Below are positions 1-7,463 of a DNA stretch of 20,470 nt, piece after piece. Within the stretch, counting starts at the first letter, position 1, and each line of letters opens with the position of its first letter. Below the pieces are notes generated by a model. It searched no databases, was not told where the DNA came from, and was given only the letters and a program-made list of their open reading frames with translations. The stretch covers positions 1,636 through 22,105 of the forward strand of contig DBMG01000182.1 in the NCBI GenBank assembly GCA_002304785.1, given 5' to 3'. Position numbers and translations under genes: made by a program. Origin of the DNA: Candidatus Accumulibacter sp. UBA704 (GTDB lineage: Bacteria > Pseudomonadota > Gammaproteobacteria > Burkholderiales > Rhodocyclaceae).

Positions 1-1305
1 CTGGCCGAAGAACAGGCACGGCTGGAGGCAATCATTGCCACCGCCGGGTCAGATACCGAGAACCAGATGGAAATCGCCGCCGACGCGCTGCGTCTTCCGC
101 CGTGGGACGCCTCGATCAAGAATCTGTCCGGCGGTGAAAAGCGCCGCGTCGCCCTGTGCAAGCTGCTGCTCTCCAAGCCCGACATGTTGCTGCTGGATGA
201 ACCGACCAACCACCTCGACGCCGAGTCAGTAGAATGGCTGGAACAGTTCCTCTGCCGCTTTCCTGGCACCGTTGTCGCCGTCACCCACGACCGCTACTTC
301 CTCGACAATGCCGCCGAGTGGATTCTCGAACTCGATCGCGGCTGCGGAATTCCGTGGAAGGGCAACTACTCCTCGTGGCTGGAGCAGAAGGAAGCCCGGC
401 TGGAGACGGAGAACAAGCAAATCGACGCGCACATGAAGTCGATGAAACAGGAACTGGAGTGGGTCCGGCAAAACCCGAAGGCCCGCCAGGCCAAGAGCAA
501 GGCGCGCCTCGCCCGCTACGACGAACTGTCGAACGTCGAGTACCAGAAGCGCAACGAGACACAGGAAATCTTCATCCCGGTCGGCGAACGCCTGGGCAAC
601 AAGGTCATCGAGTTCAAGGATGTCAGCAAGGCCTTCGGCGATCGGCTGTTGATGGACAAACTGTCGTTCAGTATCCCGCCCGGCGCCATCGTCGGCGTCA
701 TCGGCCCGAACGGCGCCGGCAAATCGACGCTGTTCCGCATGCTGACCGGCCAGCAGAAACCGGATTCCGGCGAGATCGAGATCGGCGAAACCGTCCGCCT
801 TGCCTATGTCGACCAGAGCCGCGACTGCCTCGACGGCAACAAGACGGTGTTCGAGGAAATCTCCGGCGGCGCCGACATTCTGACCGTCGGCAAGTACGAA
901 ACGCCGGCCCGTGCCTACATCGGACGCTTCAACTTCAAGGGCGGCGACCAGCAGAAATTCGTCGGACAGCTTTCCGGCGGCGAACGCGGCCGCCTGCACA
1001 TGGCCAAGACGCTCATCGCCGGCGGCAACGTCCTGCTGCTCGACGAGCCATCCAACGACCTCGACGTGGAAACCTTGCGCGCGCTGGAGGATGCCCTGCT
1101 CGAATTCGCCGGCAGCGTGCTCGTCATCTCGCACGACCGGTGGTTCCTTGACCGCATTTGTACGCACATCCTGGCGTGCGAAGGCGACTCACAGTGGACG
1201 TTCTTCGCCGGCAACTACCACGAGTACGAAGAGGACAAGATCAAGCGCCTCGGCGAGGAAGGCGCCAAGCCGAAACGGATCCGCTACCGGCCGATCAGCC
1301 GTTGA
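1..1305 (+). CDS. ettA: Energy-dependent translational throttle protein EttA (ABC-F ATPase), 3' part
   Basis: EttA is a cytosolic ABC-F ATPase that binds the ribosomal E site and gates entry into elongation according to the ATP/ADP ratio. The reading frame is open from base 1, so the gene starts outside the window. About 434 residues are present; E. coli EttA has 555 (from memory), so roughly the first 120, including the first Walker A, are missing. Visible are the first-cassette signature LSGGEKRR and Walker B LLLDEPTNHLD, a charged linker rich in Lys and Glu, then the second cassette with Walker A GPNGAGKST, signature LSGGERGR and Walker B LLLDEPSNDLD. The tail PKRIRYRPISR resembles the EttA C-terminus rather than Uup or YheS. 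The second cassette's DEPSNDLD in place of DEPTNDLD is a mild variation. An intrinsic terminator follows directly. Other ABC-F subfamilies are less likely. Confidence 0.95.
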   Translation: MAEEQARLEAIIATAGSDTENQMEIAADALRLPPWDASIKNLSGGEKRRVALCKLLLSKPDMLLLDEPTNHLDAESVEWLEQFLCRFPGTVVAVTHDRYFLDNAAEWILELDRGCGIPWKGNYSSWLEQKEARLETENKQIDAHMKSMKQELEWVRQNPKARQAKSKARLARYDELSNVEYQKRNETQEIFIPVGERLGNKVIEFKDVSKAFGDRLLMDKLSFSIPPGAIVGVIGPNGAGKSTLFRMLTGQQKPDSGEIEIGETVRLAYVDQSRDCLDGNKTVFEEISGGADILTVGKYETPARAYIGRFNFKGGDQQKFVGQLSGGERGRLHMAKTLIAGGNVLLLDEPSNDLDVETLRALEDALLEFAGSVLVISHDRWFLDRICTHILACEGDSQWTFFAGNYHEYEEDKIKRLGEEGAKPKRIRYRPISR

Positions 1306-1323
1306 AACCACTCCAATAACAGC

Positions 1324-1354
1324 AAAAGACCCGCCGCAGCGGGTCTTTTGTTTT
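1324..1354 (+). terminator. Intrinsic terminator of ettA
   Basis: A perfect 11-bp stem (AAAAGACCCGC at 1324-1334, GCGGGTCTTTT at 1339-1349) closes a CGCA tetraloop. The T-run of the 3' arm continues after one G into TTTT at 1351-1354. It begins 18 bases after the ettA stop codon, so it is a standard rho-independent terminator for that gene. The A-run on the 5' side means it could also work on the minus strand, against any readthrough from the gene at 1429-1713. Confidence 0.9.
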
Positions 1355-1395
1355 CCCTGATGCCCCAGCCCAAGGCCGGACGTCAGCAGATGAGA

Positions 1396-1422
1396 GGATG
1401 CCGCGCAATCGGCGCGGCATCC
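1396..1422. terminator. GC-rich hairpin between convergent genes, possible terminator
   Basis: An 11-bp perfect inverted repeat, GGATGCCGCGC (1396-1406) and GCGCGGCATCC (1412-1422), has a five-base loop. It lies six bases past the stop codon of the minus-strand gene at 1429-1713 and convergent to ettA. On the minus strand it is followed by a pyrimidine-rich stretch but not a real T-tract. It may therefore act as a weak terminator or 3'-end stabiliser for that gene. The symmetry is certain; the function is inferred. Confidence 0.5.
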
Positions 1423-1428
1423 GTATGA

Positions 1429-1713
1429 TCAGTGTTCAGCTTTCAGGCTGGCAGCGAACGCGACTTCCATACTCTCCGGGAACTGGAACTGGGTGAACGC
1501 GCTATGGATGCGTTCCCGATCGACACTGGCGCTTTCGTCCTTGAAGCGGATCCCCAGTGTGCGGCCATTCGAAGCCAGCGTTGCGAAGGCATAACGCCAG
1601 CGTTGCGCTTCGGCCAGACGCTCGCGCAATTCGCGCTCGTTCGTGATGGCAACGCCCGCCCGTTTAAGAGAATCCAGGAACTCATCGAAAGATTCGTTGC
1701 TCAGACTACCCAT
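1429..1713 (-). CDS. Small hypothetical protein, 94 aa
   Basis: I do not recognise the family. The ORF encodes 94 residues with no signal peptide or membrane segment. The N-terminal half is acidic and probably helical (SNESFDEFLDSLKRAG, ERELRERLAEAQRW); the second half looks mixed (TLGIRFKDE). Support for a real gene: a GGAG-type ribosome binding site about eight bases before the ATG, isolation between rlhA and ettA, and a strong hairpin directly after the stop. An ORF of 102 codons covers the opposite strand, but it has no convincing start signal and its protein has an arbitrary composition. The gene is divergent from rlhA and is probably soluble and cytosolic. No function is proposed. Confidence 0.6.
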   Translation of the reverse strand: MGSLSNESFDEFLDSLKRAGVAITNERELRERLAEAQRWRYAFATLASNGRTLGIRFKDESASVDRERIHSAFTQFQFPESMEVAFAASLKAEH

Positions 1714-1914
1714 GATCTCACTCCATTTTCAGTTCGGTGAATCGCCACCATGAGCCCAATAACGCTCGGGATTTTTTGCGGTTGACACAAATTTACGAAA
1801 ATACGCGTTTCCCACAAACAAATTGAACGATTCGCCGCGACCGGCACATCCGAAAAAGAAATCACCGGCTAATTCAAAGAGTTACAATACGTGCCCGCAA
1901 TAGCTCCGTCTCCG

Positions 1915-3819
1915 ATGGCTGAACACGACAACACGCTGGAACTCCTTGCCCCGGCCAAGAACGCCGATTTCGGCATTGAAGCGATCAATCACGGGGCCGA
2001 TTCCGTGTATATCGGCGGCCCGTCGTTCGGTGCGCGTGCCGGCGCCGGCAATACGGTGGCCGACATCGAACGGCTGGTGAACCACGCGCACCGTTTCAAC
2101 GCCCGCGTTCTGGTTGCGCTTAACACGATTCTCCGGGACGACGAACTGGAAGCTGCGGCACAGTTGGTGCGTTACGCTTATGAAGCAGGTGCCGACGCGC
2201 TGATCGTGCAGGACATGGGTCTGCTCGAACTCGACTTGCCGCCCATCCAGCTCCACGCCAGCACACAGTGTGACATCCGCACCCCGCAGAAGGCGCGATT
2301 TCTCCAGGATGTCGGTTTCTCGCAAATGGTCCTGGCGCGCGAACTGTCGCTGGAGCAGATCGAGGCCGTTGCCCGTCAGACCACGGCCACGCTGGAGTTC
2401 TTCATTCACGGTGCCTTGTGCGTCAGCTACAGCGGGCAGTGCCACCTCAGCCAGGCGCGTACCGGGCGCAGCGCCAATCGCGGCGACTGTTCTCAAGCCT
2501 GCCGCCTGCCCTATGACCTCTCCGACGCACAAGGCCGGGCCATCGCCAGAAACAGCCATCTACTGTCGCTGAAGGACAACAACCAGACGGATAACCTGGC
2601 AGCACTGATCGACGCCGGCATCCGCTCCTTCAAGATCGAGGGGAGGCTCAAAGACCTCTCCTACGTGAAGAACATCACCGCGCATTACCGGCAACGACTC
2701 GACACGATCATCGACGGATCGTCCCACTATCGCCGTAGTTCTTCCGGACACTGCACCTTCTTTTTCGCACCCCGGCCGGAGAAGACCTTCAACCGCGGCG
2801 CCACCGACTATTTCCTGCGCGAGCGCCGCAGCGATATCGGCGCCTTCGATTCGCCCAAGTTCGTGGGCGAACGGATCGGCACGGTCACCCGGCTGGACCG
2901 CAACAGTTTCGAGATTGCGACCCCGTTGCCCCTGAACAACGGCGACGGCCTGACCTATTTCAACAGCGAAAACGAATTGACCGGCTTGCGCATCAATACC
3001 GCCGAACGCGCCGGAAGCGGCTATCGCTTGTTTCCTTCGTTAACCGAGGGCAAGCTGCCGGCCGACCTGCGCCCCGGCACGACGGTCTATCGTAACCACG
3101 ACCAAGATTTCGAGCGCCAGCTGGAGAAAAAAAGCGCCGAGCGGCGCATTGCGCTGCGCATGCGACTCGAGGAAGCCGATGCCGGATTCGCCCTGCACGT
3201 GGAGGACGACAGCGGGATTGCTGCCACGGCAACGCTGACACACGCCAAGGAGGCGGCACAGAACCCGGAGCGCGCACTGGTCGCGCTGCGCGAAAACCTG
3301 GGCAAACTCGGCAATACCATTTACTCGGCCGAATCCATCGAGTTGGCACTCTCGGCGCCATGGTTCATCCCGGCATCGGCGCTAAACGCCTTGCGCCGGG
3401 AGGCTGTCGAAGCACTCGACGCCGCGCGCAAAGCCGCCTGGCAGCGACCGCCGCGCCGTACGGCCGTCACTCCGCCCGTACATTACCCCGGCGACGCCCT
3501 GACCTACCTCGGCAACGTTTACAACAAAAGCGCTCGGGCTTTCTACGAAAAGCACGGCGTCAAGCTGATCGAACCGGCTTTCGAGAGTGGGCAGGAAAAC
3601 GTTTCGGCCGCAGGCGAAATCTCGCTGATGATCACCAAGCACTGCCTGCGCTACAGCTTCAACCTCTGCCCCAAGCAGGTCAAAGGCATCCGCCCCGACC
3701 CCTTGATCCTGACCAACGGCAACGACAAGCTGACGCTGCGCTTCGACTGCAAACCGTGCGAGATGCACGTCCTGGGCCGGCCTGGAAAGCGTCAGACCAT
3801 CCCGCTGCAGCGTCGCTGA
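1915..3819 (+). CDS. rlhA: 23S rRNA 5-hydroxycytidine C2501 synthase RlhA (peptidase U32 family)
   Basis: RlhA (formerly YdcP) hydroxylates C2501 of 23S rRNA in the peptidyl-transferase centre; the E. coli enzyme needs iron and prephenate-pathway metabolites. The 634-residue product matches that protein along its length from memory: LELLAPAK near the N-terminus, GADSVYIGG, LHASTQCD, FFIHGALCVSYSGQC, the U32 signature NRGDCSQACR with C192 and C196, and a C-terminal extension ending in FDCKPCEMHVLGRPGK. That extension separates it from the shorter TrhP (YegQ). I chose ATG 1915 because it gives the same distance to LELLAPA as the E. coli protein. A GTG at 1891 would add eight residues and cannot be excluded, since neither start has a strong Shine-Dalgarno sequence. 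The gene stands alone and converges on the transketolase operon. Confidence 0.9.
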   Translation: MAEHDNTLELLAPAKNADFGIEAINHGADSVYIGGPSFGARAGAGNTVADIERLVNHAHRFNARVLVALNTILRDDELEAAAQLVRYAYEAGADALIVQDMGLLELDLPPIQLHASTQCDIRTPQKARFLQDVGFSQMVLARELSLEQIEAVARQTTATLEFFIHGALCVSYSGQCHLSQARTGRSANRGDCSQACRLPYDLSDAQGRAIARNSHLLSLKDNNQTDNLAALIDAGIRSFKIEGRLKDLSYVKNITAHYRQRLDTIIDGSSHYRRSSSGHCTFFFAPRPEKTFNRGATDYFLRERRSDIGAFDSPKFVGERIGTVTRLDRNSFEIATPLPLNNGDGLTYFNSENELTGLRINTAERAGSGYRLFPSLTEGKLPADLRPGTTVYRNHDQDFERQLEKKSAERRIALRMRLEEADAGFALHVEDDSGIAATATLTHAKEAAQNPERALVALRENLGKLGNTIYSAESIELALSAPWFIPASALNALRREAVEALDAARKAAWQRPPRRTAVTPPVHYPGDALTYLGNVYNKSARAFYEKHGVKLIEPAFESGQENVSAAGEISLMITKHCLRYSFNLCPKQVKGIRPDPLILTNGNDKLTLRFDCKPCEMHVLGRPGKRQTIPLQRR

Positions 3820-3942
3820 TACCGCTTCAATAACACAAACCGGCTCGTTCCGACTTCCGTATGCTACCGCCCGATTTGCATTTTGCTTGTTGATCGTCTC
3901 CCAAAACCGTTTTGTGCCTCGAGTCCCCTGATCGGCAACAGA

Positions 3943-4905
3943 TCATCCGTCACTTCTGCAGACAACTTTTCGAGCGACTGCCTTTTTCGCTGCGCTAGCA
4001 AGATCCTTGGCCTTGAGCTGATACTTAACGGCCAATTCTTCGGGCAAGCCACATTCGAGAAAGGTATCGTTTATGCCGATCCGCTCGACGGGGATGGGGA
4101 AATGGCTGACCAGAAATTCTGCCACGGCACTGCCCAAACCCCCGGCCATCTGAGCCTCGTCGATGGTGACGATCGCACCGGTATCTCGCGCCGCTTTCAG
4201 AACGGTCGCTTCGTCCAGTGGCTTGATCGTATGCATATTGATCACGCGTGCGGCAATTCCTTCGGCCGCCAGTTGGTCATGCGCCAGCAGTGCCTCATAG
4301 ACCAGCGGACCCGCCGCAATGATCGTTACGTCCTTGCCGGGCCGCAGCACAATCGCCTTGCCAATCTCGAAGGGATCGCTCTCTTCGGTAAAGACCGGTG
4401 TGGCCTCGCGCGCAAACCGCAGATAACAGGGACCGTCGATCTTTGACACGGCAATCGTCGCCTTCTTGGCTTCATTCGCGTCGCAAGGGATGATTACCGT
4501 CATGTTCGGCAGCACGCGCATGACCGCGATATCTTCCAGCGACTGATGCGTCGCACCATCGCCGCCCGCTGAGATGCCGCCGTGCGCACCAGCGATCTTG
4601 ACGTTCAGTTTGGAGTAGCAAACCGTTGTACGTACCTGATCCCACGCCCGGCCGGCAACAAAAACCGCGTACGTGGTGGCAAAGGGGATCTTCCCTCCGA
4701 GCGCCAGCCCAGCCGCCGTGCCGATCATGTCCTGTTCGGCGATTCCGATATCGAAGAAACGATCGGGGTACTTGGCCTGAAACCAGTCGGATCGCGTCGA
4801 CTTGGCAAGGTCTGCGTCCAAAACGATCACGTTTGGATTCATCGCGCCCAGTTCGATCAGGCCATGGCCGTAACCATCCCGTGTCGGCAGCATCTTCATG
4901 CTCAT
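3943..4905 (-). CDS. Transketolase, C-terminal subunit (pyrimidine-binding and C-terminal domains)
   Basis: This is the second half of a split thiamine-diphosphate transketolase, which moves a two-carbon ketol unit between sugar phosphates (or from hydroxypyruvate) together with the N-terminal subunit encoded just upstream. The 320 residues carry the pyrimidine-binding domain: VIVLDADLAKSTRSDWF, and FFDIGIAEQDMIG with E57 as the expected catalytic glutamate that activates the cofactor. AGAHGGISAGGDGATHQSLEDIA and the typical C-terminal fold (VTIIAAGPLVYEAL) follow. About 320 residues is the usual size of this subunit. The ATG lies two bases after the stop of the upstream subunit, with AAGGGA about ten bases upstream, so the two are translationally linked. 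DXS-type and pyruvate dehydrogenase E1 beta proteins share this fold, but the partner is clearly transketolase-like. It is the last gene of the operon; no T-rich terminator is visible after it. Confidence 0.9.
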   Translation of the reverse strand: MSMKMLPTRDGYGHGLIELGAMNPNVIVLDADLAKSTRSDWFQAKYPDRFFDIGIAEQDMIGTAAGLALGGKIPFATTYAVFVAGRAWDQVRTTVCYSKLNVKIAGAHGGISAGGDGATHQSLEDIAVMRVLPNMTVIIPCDANEAKKATIAVSKIDGPCYLRFAREATPVFTEESDPFEIGKAIVLRPGKDVTIIAAGPLVYEALLAHDQLAAEGIAARVINMHTIKPLDEATVLKAARDTGAIVTIDEAQMAGGLGSAVAEFLVSHFPIPVERIGINDTFLECGLPEELAVKYQLKAKDLASAAKKAVARKVVCRSDG

Positions 4906-4907
4906 CT

Positions 4908-5732
4908 TCAGATCCCTTTCCCGTAGATTTCTTCGAGTGCCTGCTTCATCTCTTCCTGGTTGCAGGGCTTACCGTGCCAGCCGGCGACATTCTCCATGAA
5001 GGAAATACCCTTGCCCTTGACGGTCTTCATGATGATGACCGAGGGCTTTCCTTGGGTTTGTCGGGATTCTTCATAAGCGGCGAGCACTTGCTCCACATCG
5101 TGGCCGTCGCACTCGATGACGTGCCAGTTGAAGGATCGCCATTTCTCCTCAAGCGGTGCGAGTCCCATGACTTTTTCGATCTCACCATCGATCTGCAGGC
5201 CGTTGTAGTCGACAATCGCGCAGACGTTATCGAGCTTGTAATGGGCTGCCGTCATCATGGCTTCCCAGATCTGCCCCTCTTGCAATTCGCCATCGCCCAG
5301 GAGGCAGAAGGCACGGTAAGGCTTCCGGTCAATCTTCGCCGACAGCGCAAAACCGTTGGCGACCGACAGGCCTTGACCCAAAGAACCGCTGGATACTTCG
5401 ATCCCTGGCAGGGTCATGCAAGAAGGATGCCCTTGCAAACGCGTTCCGAGCTTGCGCAGGGTCACGAGTTCATCAACAGGGAAGTACCCCGTCCGCGCCA
5501 TCGTGGCATAAACGACCGGACAGGCATGGCCCTTGGACAGGAAGAACCGGTCGCGTCCCGGCCAGGAAGGCTCGGATGGACGATGGTTCATTACGTTGCC
5601 GTACAGCACGACCATCGCTTCCACCGCCGACAGGCTGCCACCCGGATGGCCTGAGCCCGCGGCATTCGTCATTCGAACGATGTCGGCACGTACATCTTTG
5701 CAGATCTCTTTGAGGCGCTCTACGTTTTCCAT
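4908..5732 (-). CDS. Transketolase, N-terminal subunit (thiamine diphosphate-binding domain)
   Basis: First half of the split transketolase, 274 residues, binding the diphosphate end of thiamine diphosphate through Mg2+. Motifs: SGHPGGSLS (H29), LSKGHACPV, GSLGQGLSVANG, the metal/diphosphate motif GDGELQEGQIWEA (about 146-158) and DYNGLQIDG. The start at 5732 (MENVERLKEI) fits the family and is preceded by GGGAAAGGGAAC. The frame stays open back to a GTG at 5792, but those 20 extra residues have no family counterpart. A 60-base gap separates it from the isomerase gene upstream, with a small CTTGG/CCAAG hairpin. Split transketolases occur in archaea and many bacteria, often as pathway-specific copies beside sugar catabolism genes. 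The setting here, with an isomerase, RidA and the sigma54 promoter at 7325, suggests a pathway-dedicated enzyme rather than the housekeeping one. Confidence 0.9.
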   Translation of the reverse strand: MENVERLKEICKDVRADIVRMTNAAGSGHPGGSLSAVEAMVVLYGNVMNHRPSEPSWPGRDRFFLSKGHACPVVYATMARTGYFPVDELVTLRKLGTRLQGHPSCMTLPGIEVSSGSLGQGLSVANGFALSAKIDRKPYRAFCLLGDGELQEGQIWEAMMTAAHYKLDNVCAIVDYNGLQIDGEIEKVMGLAPLEEKWRSFNWHVIECDGHDVEQVLAAYEESRQTQGKPSVIIMKTVKGKGISFMENVAGWHGKPCNQEEMKQALEEIYGKGI

Positions 5733-5792
5733 GCAGTTCCCTTTCCCCCTTTTTAAGCATCGGCTTGGTTCATCAGCCAAGACGCCGCGCAC

Positions 5793-6704
5793 TCAGACTT
5801 TTTCCCAGGCCCGGTTGAGCACCCGCTTGGCGTTAGCGACGACAAGATCTGGATCTTCGTCGCCGACCGGCTTGACCTCGAAACTGACGATCGGTCGTTT
5901 ATCCTTGTTCAGAAACCCGATCGATAACAGCACGCGCAGGTAATCGACCAATTCTTCGACGTCGTTTTCGCTGCCCGGATAGCCGAAACGCGGGTGTGCA
6001 TCTCCATACGCCGGATCACTCGTGTCTTTCATCAAACAGTTGCCCATGTGGGCGTGAATGATGTAGTCCTTGACCGGAATCAGGGATTCGTAGATCGTCT
6101 CGTGCAGAAGCGGGATATGGCTAAGATCGACCATGAGCCCGAAATTGTCGAATTCGGCAGATATTTCTTCGGCAAATCTCTTCGCCAGTGTCACTGGCCC
6201 AATCAGCGCCTTTTTATCAATGTCGAAATCGAACACCTCCAAGGCGACCTTGATGGCTCCCTTCGACTTGGCGTAAGCACACAACTCCCTGGTTGAAGCG
6301 ACCAGCGCCCGGTAGGCTTCTTCAGTCTTGTCTTCCGCATATTTGCCGCTCAGGAAGCCAAACCCGCCAGCTCCGATTTCGTAGGCTTCATCGATGCCTT
6401 CCTTCAATGTGGCCAGCGCCCTCTGGCGGCCAGCTTCATCCAGATCATTGATGTTCAGGCCTGTCGTCAACTGCCGGGGTTGTCCACCATAGGCAACGTC
6501 GATGTACGAGGTATCGATCATCTTCTTGACCCTCTTTCTGACCTCGACGTCCTTGATCCAGGTAACCTCGACGGCGTCGAAGTAGTCGTCGAGTGCAATC
6601 TTGCGGAAGGTCTCTTCAATCGGCCCCTCTCCCTTGATCACGCTCGGGTAAGCCATGAAGTGAATCAGTCCCGCCCTCATGTAGTTGCGCATCGGCTCAT
6701 TCAT
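5793..6704 (-). CDS. Sugar isomerase/epimerase, xylose isomerase-like TIM barrel
   Basis: A 303-residue member of the AP endonuclease 2/xylose isomerase-like TIM-barrel superfamily, which contains hydroxypyruvate isomerase (Hyi), 2-oxo-tetronate isomerase (OtnI) and ketose 3-epimerases. The usual divalent-metal ligand set is recognisable: E156 in LEVFDF, D193 in VDLSH (with H196), H219 in HAHMGN, and E276 in SFEVKP. It is somewhat longer than Hyi/OtnI (about 258), so the exact reaction cannot be assigned. In this setting, plausible jobs are interconverting hydroxypyruvate and tartronate semialdehyde, moving the keto group of an oxo-acid sugar, or supplying a ketose to the downstream transketolase. 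The ATG at 6704 has AGGGAG about nine bases upstream. It lies 42 bases after ridA in the same operon and 60 bases before the transketolase gene. Confidence 0.75.
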   Translation of the reverse strand: MNEPMRNYMRAGLIHFMAYPSVIKGEGPIEETFRKIALDDYFDAVEVTWIKDVEVRKRVKKMIDTSYIDVAYGGQPRQLTTGLNINDLDEAGRQRALATLKEGIDEAYEIGAGGFGFLSGKYAEDKTEEAYRALVASTRELCAYAKSKGAIKVALEVFDFDIDKKALIGPVTLAKRFAEEISAEFDNFGLMVDLSHIPLLHETIYESLIPVKDYIIHAHMGNCLMKDTSDPAYGDAHPRFGYPGSENDVEELVDYLRVLLSIGFLNKDKRPIVSFEVKPVGDEDPDLVVANAKRVLNRAWEKV

Positions 6705-6746
6705 GTTGTCATGCTCCCTCTGCTGCGTGGTACGGCAGGTATTCGT

Positions 6747-7133
6747 TCATTTTTTTGCAATCGCCGTCAGTTCGACTCTTGCCCCCTTGGCCAATGCCGC
6801 AACCCCTACCGCGGCCCGGCTTGGAAACGCTGACACGCCTTCAAAATACGAGCCATATACCTTGTTGAGCGTGGCGAATTCGTTCATGTCGGTGGTGAAA
6901 ATGGTCACCATGATCAGGTCTTCCACGCTCATGTCGGCTGCCGCAAGAATCGCCTTCATGTTGAGCATGCATCGATGCATCTGCTCTTCAAGATCGGTGC
7001 TGACAAGATCGCCAGATCCCGGTAAAAACGGCATAAGACCTGACGTATAAAGGAAGCCGTCTTTCATTACTGCTTGTGAGAAAGGCCCGAATGCCGGTGA
7101 TGATTTTTCTGTCGTGACGATTTTGTTGTTCAT
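6747..7133 (-). CDS. RidA family protein (YjgF/YER057c/UK114)
   Basis: A 128-residue, trimer-forming Rid-family protein. RidA itself hydrolyses reactive enamine/imine intermediates; several Rid subfamilies have other or unknown tasks in catabolic operons. Visible: FGPFSQAV near the N-terminus, LYTSGLMP, the LNMKAILAAADMSVEDLIMVTIF helix-strand segment, FPSRAAVGVAAL with R106 at the position of the substrate-carboxylate arginine, and VELTAIA with E121. The core residues for deaminase-like chemistry therefore appear present. The start at 7133 (MNNKIV) has AGGAGAG about six bases upstream. The frame continues upstream to 7382, but that would run through the sigma54 promoter and has no family match. 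It is the first gene of the operon, behind a leader of about 180 bases. The exact Rid subfamily and substrate are not assignable. Confidence 0.85.
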   Translation of the reverse strand: MNNKIVTTEKSSPAFGPFSQAVMKDGFLYTSGLMPFLPGSGDLVSTDLEEQMHRCMLNMKAILAAADMSVEDLIMVTIFTTDMNEFATLNKVYGSYFEGVSAFPSRAAVGVAALAKGARVELTAIAKK

Positions 7134-7159
7134 ATCGACTCTCTCCTGATCGCTTTTTA

Positions 7160-7178
7160 TTCCGCCAACCCTGCGGAA
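7160..7178 (-). other. Leader hairpin ahead of ridA
   Basis: A perfect 6-bp inverted repeat, TTCCGC (7160-7165) and GCGGAA (7173-7178), encloses a seven-base loop in the untranslated leader of the ridA operon. It has no T-tract, so it is not an intrinsic terminator. It could stabilise the mRNA or affect ribosome access. The function is unknown and the repeat may be incidental. Confidence 0.3.
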
Positions 7179-7324
7179 AGACCCATCTGATTCGCGCGGC
7201 CACAAATTTGGCAAAACCTCCCCCGACCCGCTTAAAAAAGGGGCCAGACGCACAAGGAAAATTTGATTTGACCTGCTGCGAAATCCCTTGACCGCCTTAC
7301 ACAGAGGCAGGCCAAAGACGAAAT

Positions 7325-7340
7325 AGCAATAAGCTTGCCA
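7325..7340 (-). promoter_or_regulatory. Sigma54 (-24/-12) promoter of the ridA-isomerase-transketolase operon
   Basis: Read on the minus strand the site is TGGCAAG, four bases, TTGCT. It matches the sigma54 consensus TGGCACG-N4-TTGCW at all positions except one in the -24 box, with the invariant GG and GC correctly spaced ten bases apart. It predicts a start near 7313-7315 and a leader of about 180 bases before ridA. The palindrome at 7415-7435 is centred about 98 bp upstream of the -12 element, a normal distance for an enhancer-binding activator. Confidence 0.8.
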
Positions 7341-7414
7341 AACAAGGCAATACGACAAAATTGCTGGACTTGACGTAGCCAAAGGGCATTGAATTACGCT
7401 CGGACAAGCCTATT

Positions 7415-7435
7415 TGTGTTGCTGTATGCAACACA
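7415..7435. promoter_or_regulatory. Upstream activator site, 8-bp-arm palindrome (ridA operon side)
   Basis: A perfect inverted repeat: TGTGTTGC (7415-7422), spacer TGTAT, GCAACACA (7428-7435). Its core TGTTGC-N5-GCAACA recurs exactly at 9648-9664, in front of the other operon. It is placed correctly upstream of the sigma54 promoter at 7325-7340. The nearby PrpR-like activator with a Fis-type HTH is the natural candidate to bind it. It could also fold as a hairpin after the regulator gene, but no T-tract follows on either strand. Confidence 0.75.
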
Positions 7436-7463
7436 TTGTCTCAGTTTGCACTAACGGGGCAGG

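Larger units (their letters stand above)
7134..7463. other. Intergenic regulatory region between regulator and ridA operon
   Basis: 330 bases without a gene. From right to left, in the direction of the ridA operon, it holds a 21-bp palindrome (7415-7435), a sigma54 -24/-12 promoter (7325-7340), and a long untranslated leader with a TTCCGC/GCGGAA hairpin (7160-7178) about 20 bases ahead of the ridA ribosome binding site. No T-rich terminator is visible after the regulator stop at 7464, so some readthrough into the ridA operon is possible. Confidence 0.7.

Noticed and set aside
226..1167. Long minus-strand ORF (313 codons) opposite ettA
   Set aside because: It is antisense to clear ABC-F motifs in a GC-rich gene and its protein has the arbitrary, repetitive composition of a shadow frame.
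1782..1787. A perfect TTGACA box upstream of rlhA
   Set aside because: No acceptable -10 box lies 16-18 bases downstream. A TACAAT at 1883-1888 is a good -10 box but has no -35 partner, so I cannot name a promoter.
7134..7382. In-frame upstream extension of ridA by 83 codons
   Set aside because: It crosses the sigma54 promoter and leader; the Rid family starts close to the ATG at 7133, which has a good ribosome binding site.
7415..7435. Palindrome read as a terminator for the regulator gene
   Set aside because: No T-tract follows on either strand, and the exact core recurs at 9648-9664 where no gene ends.
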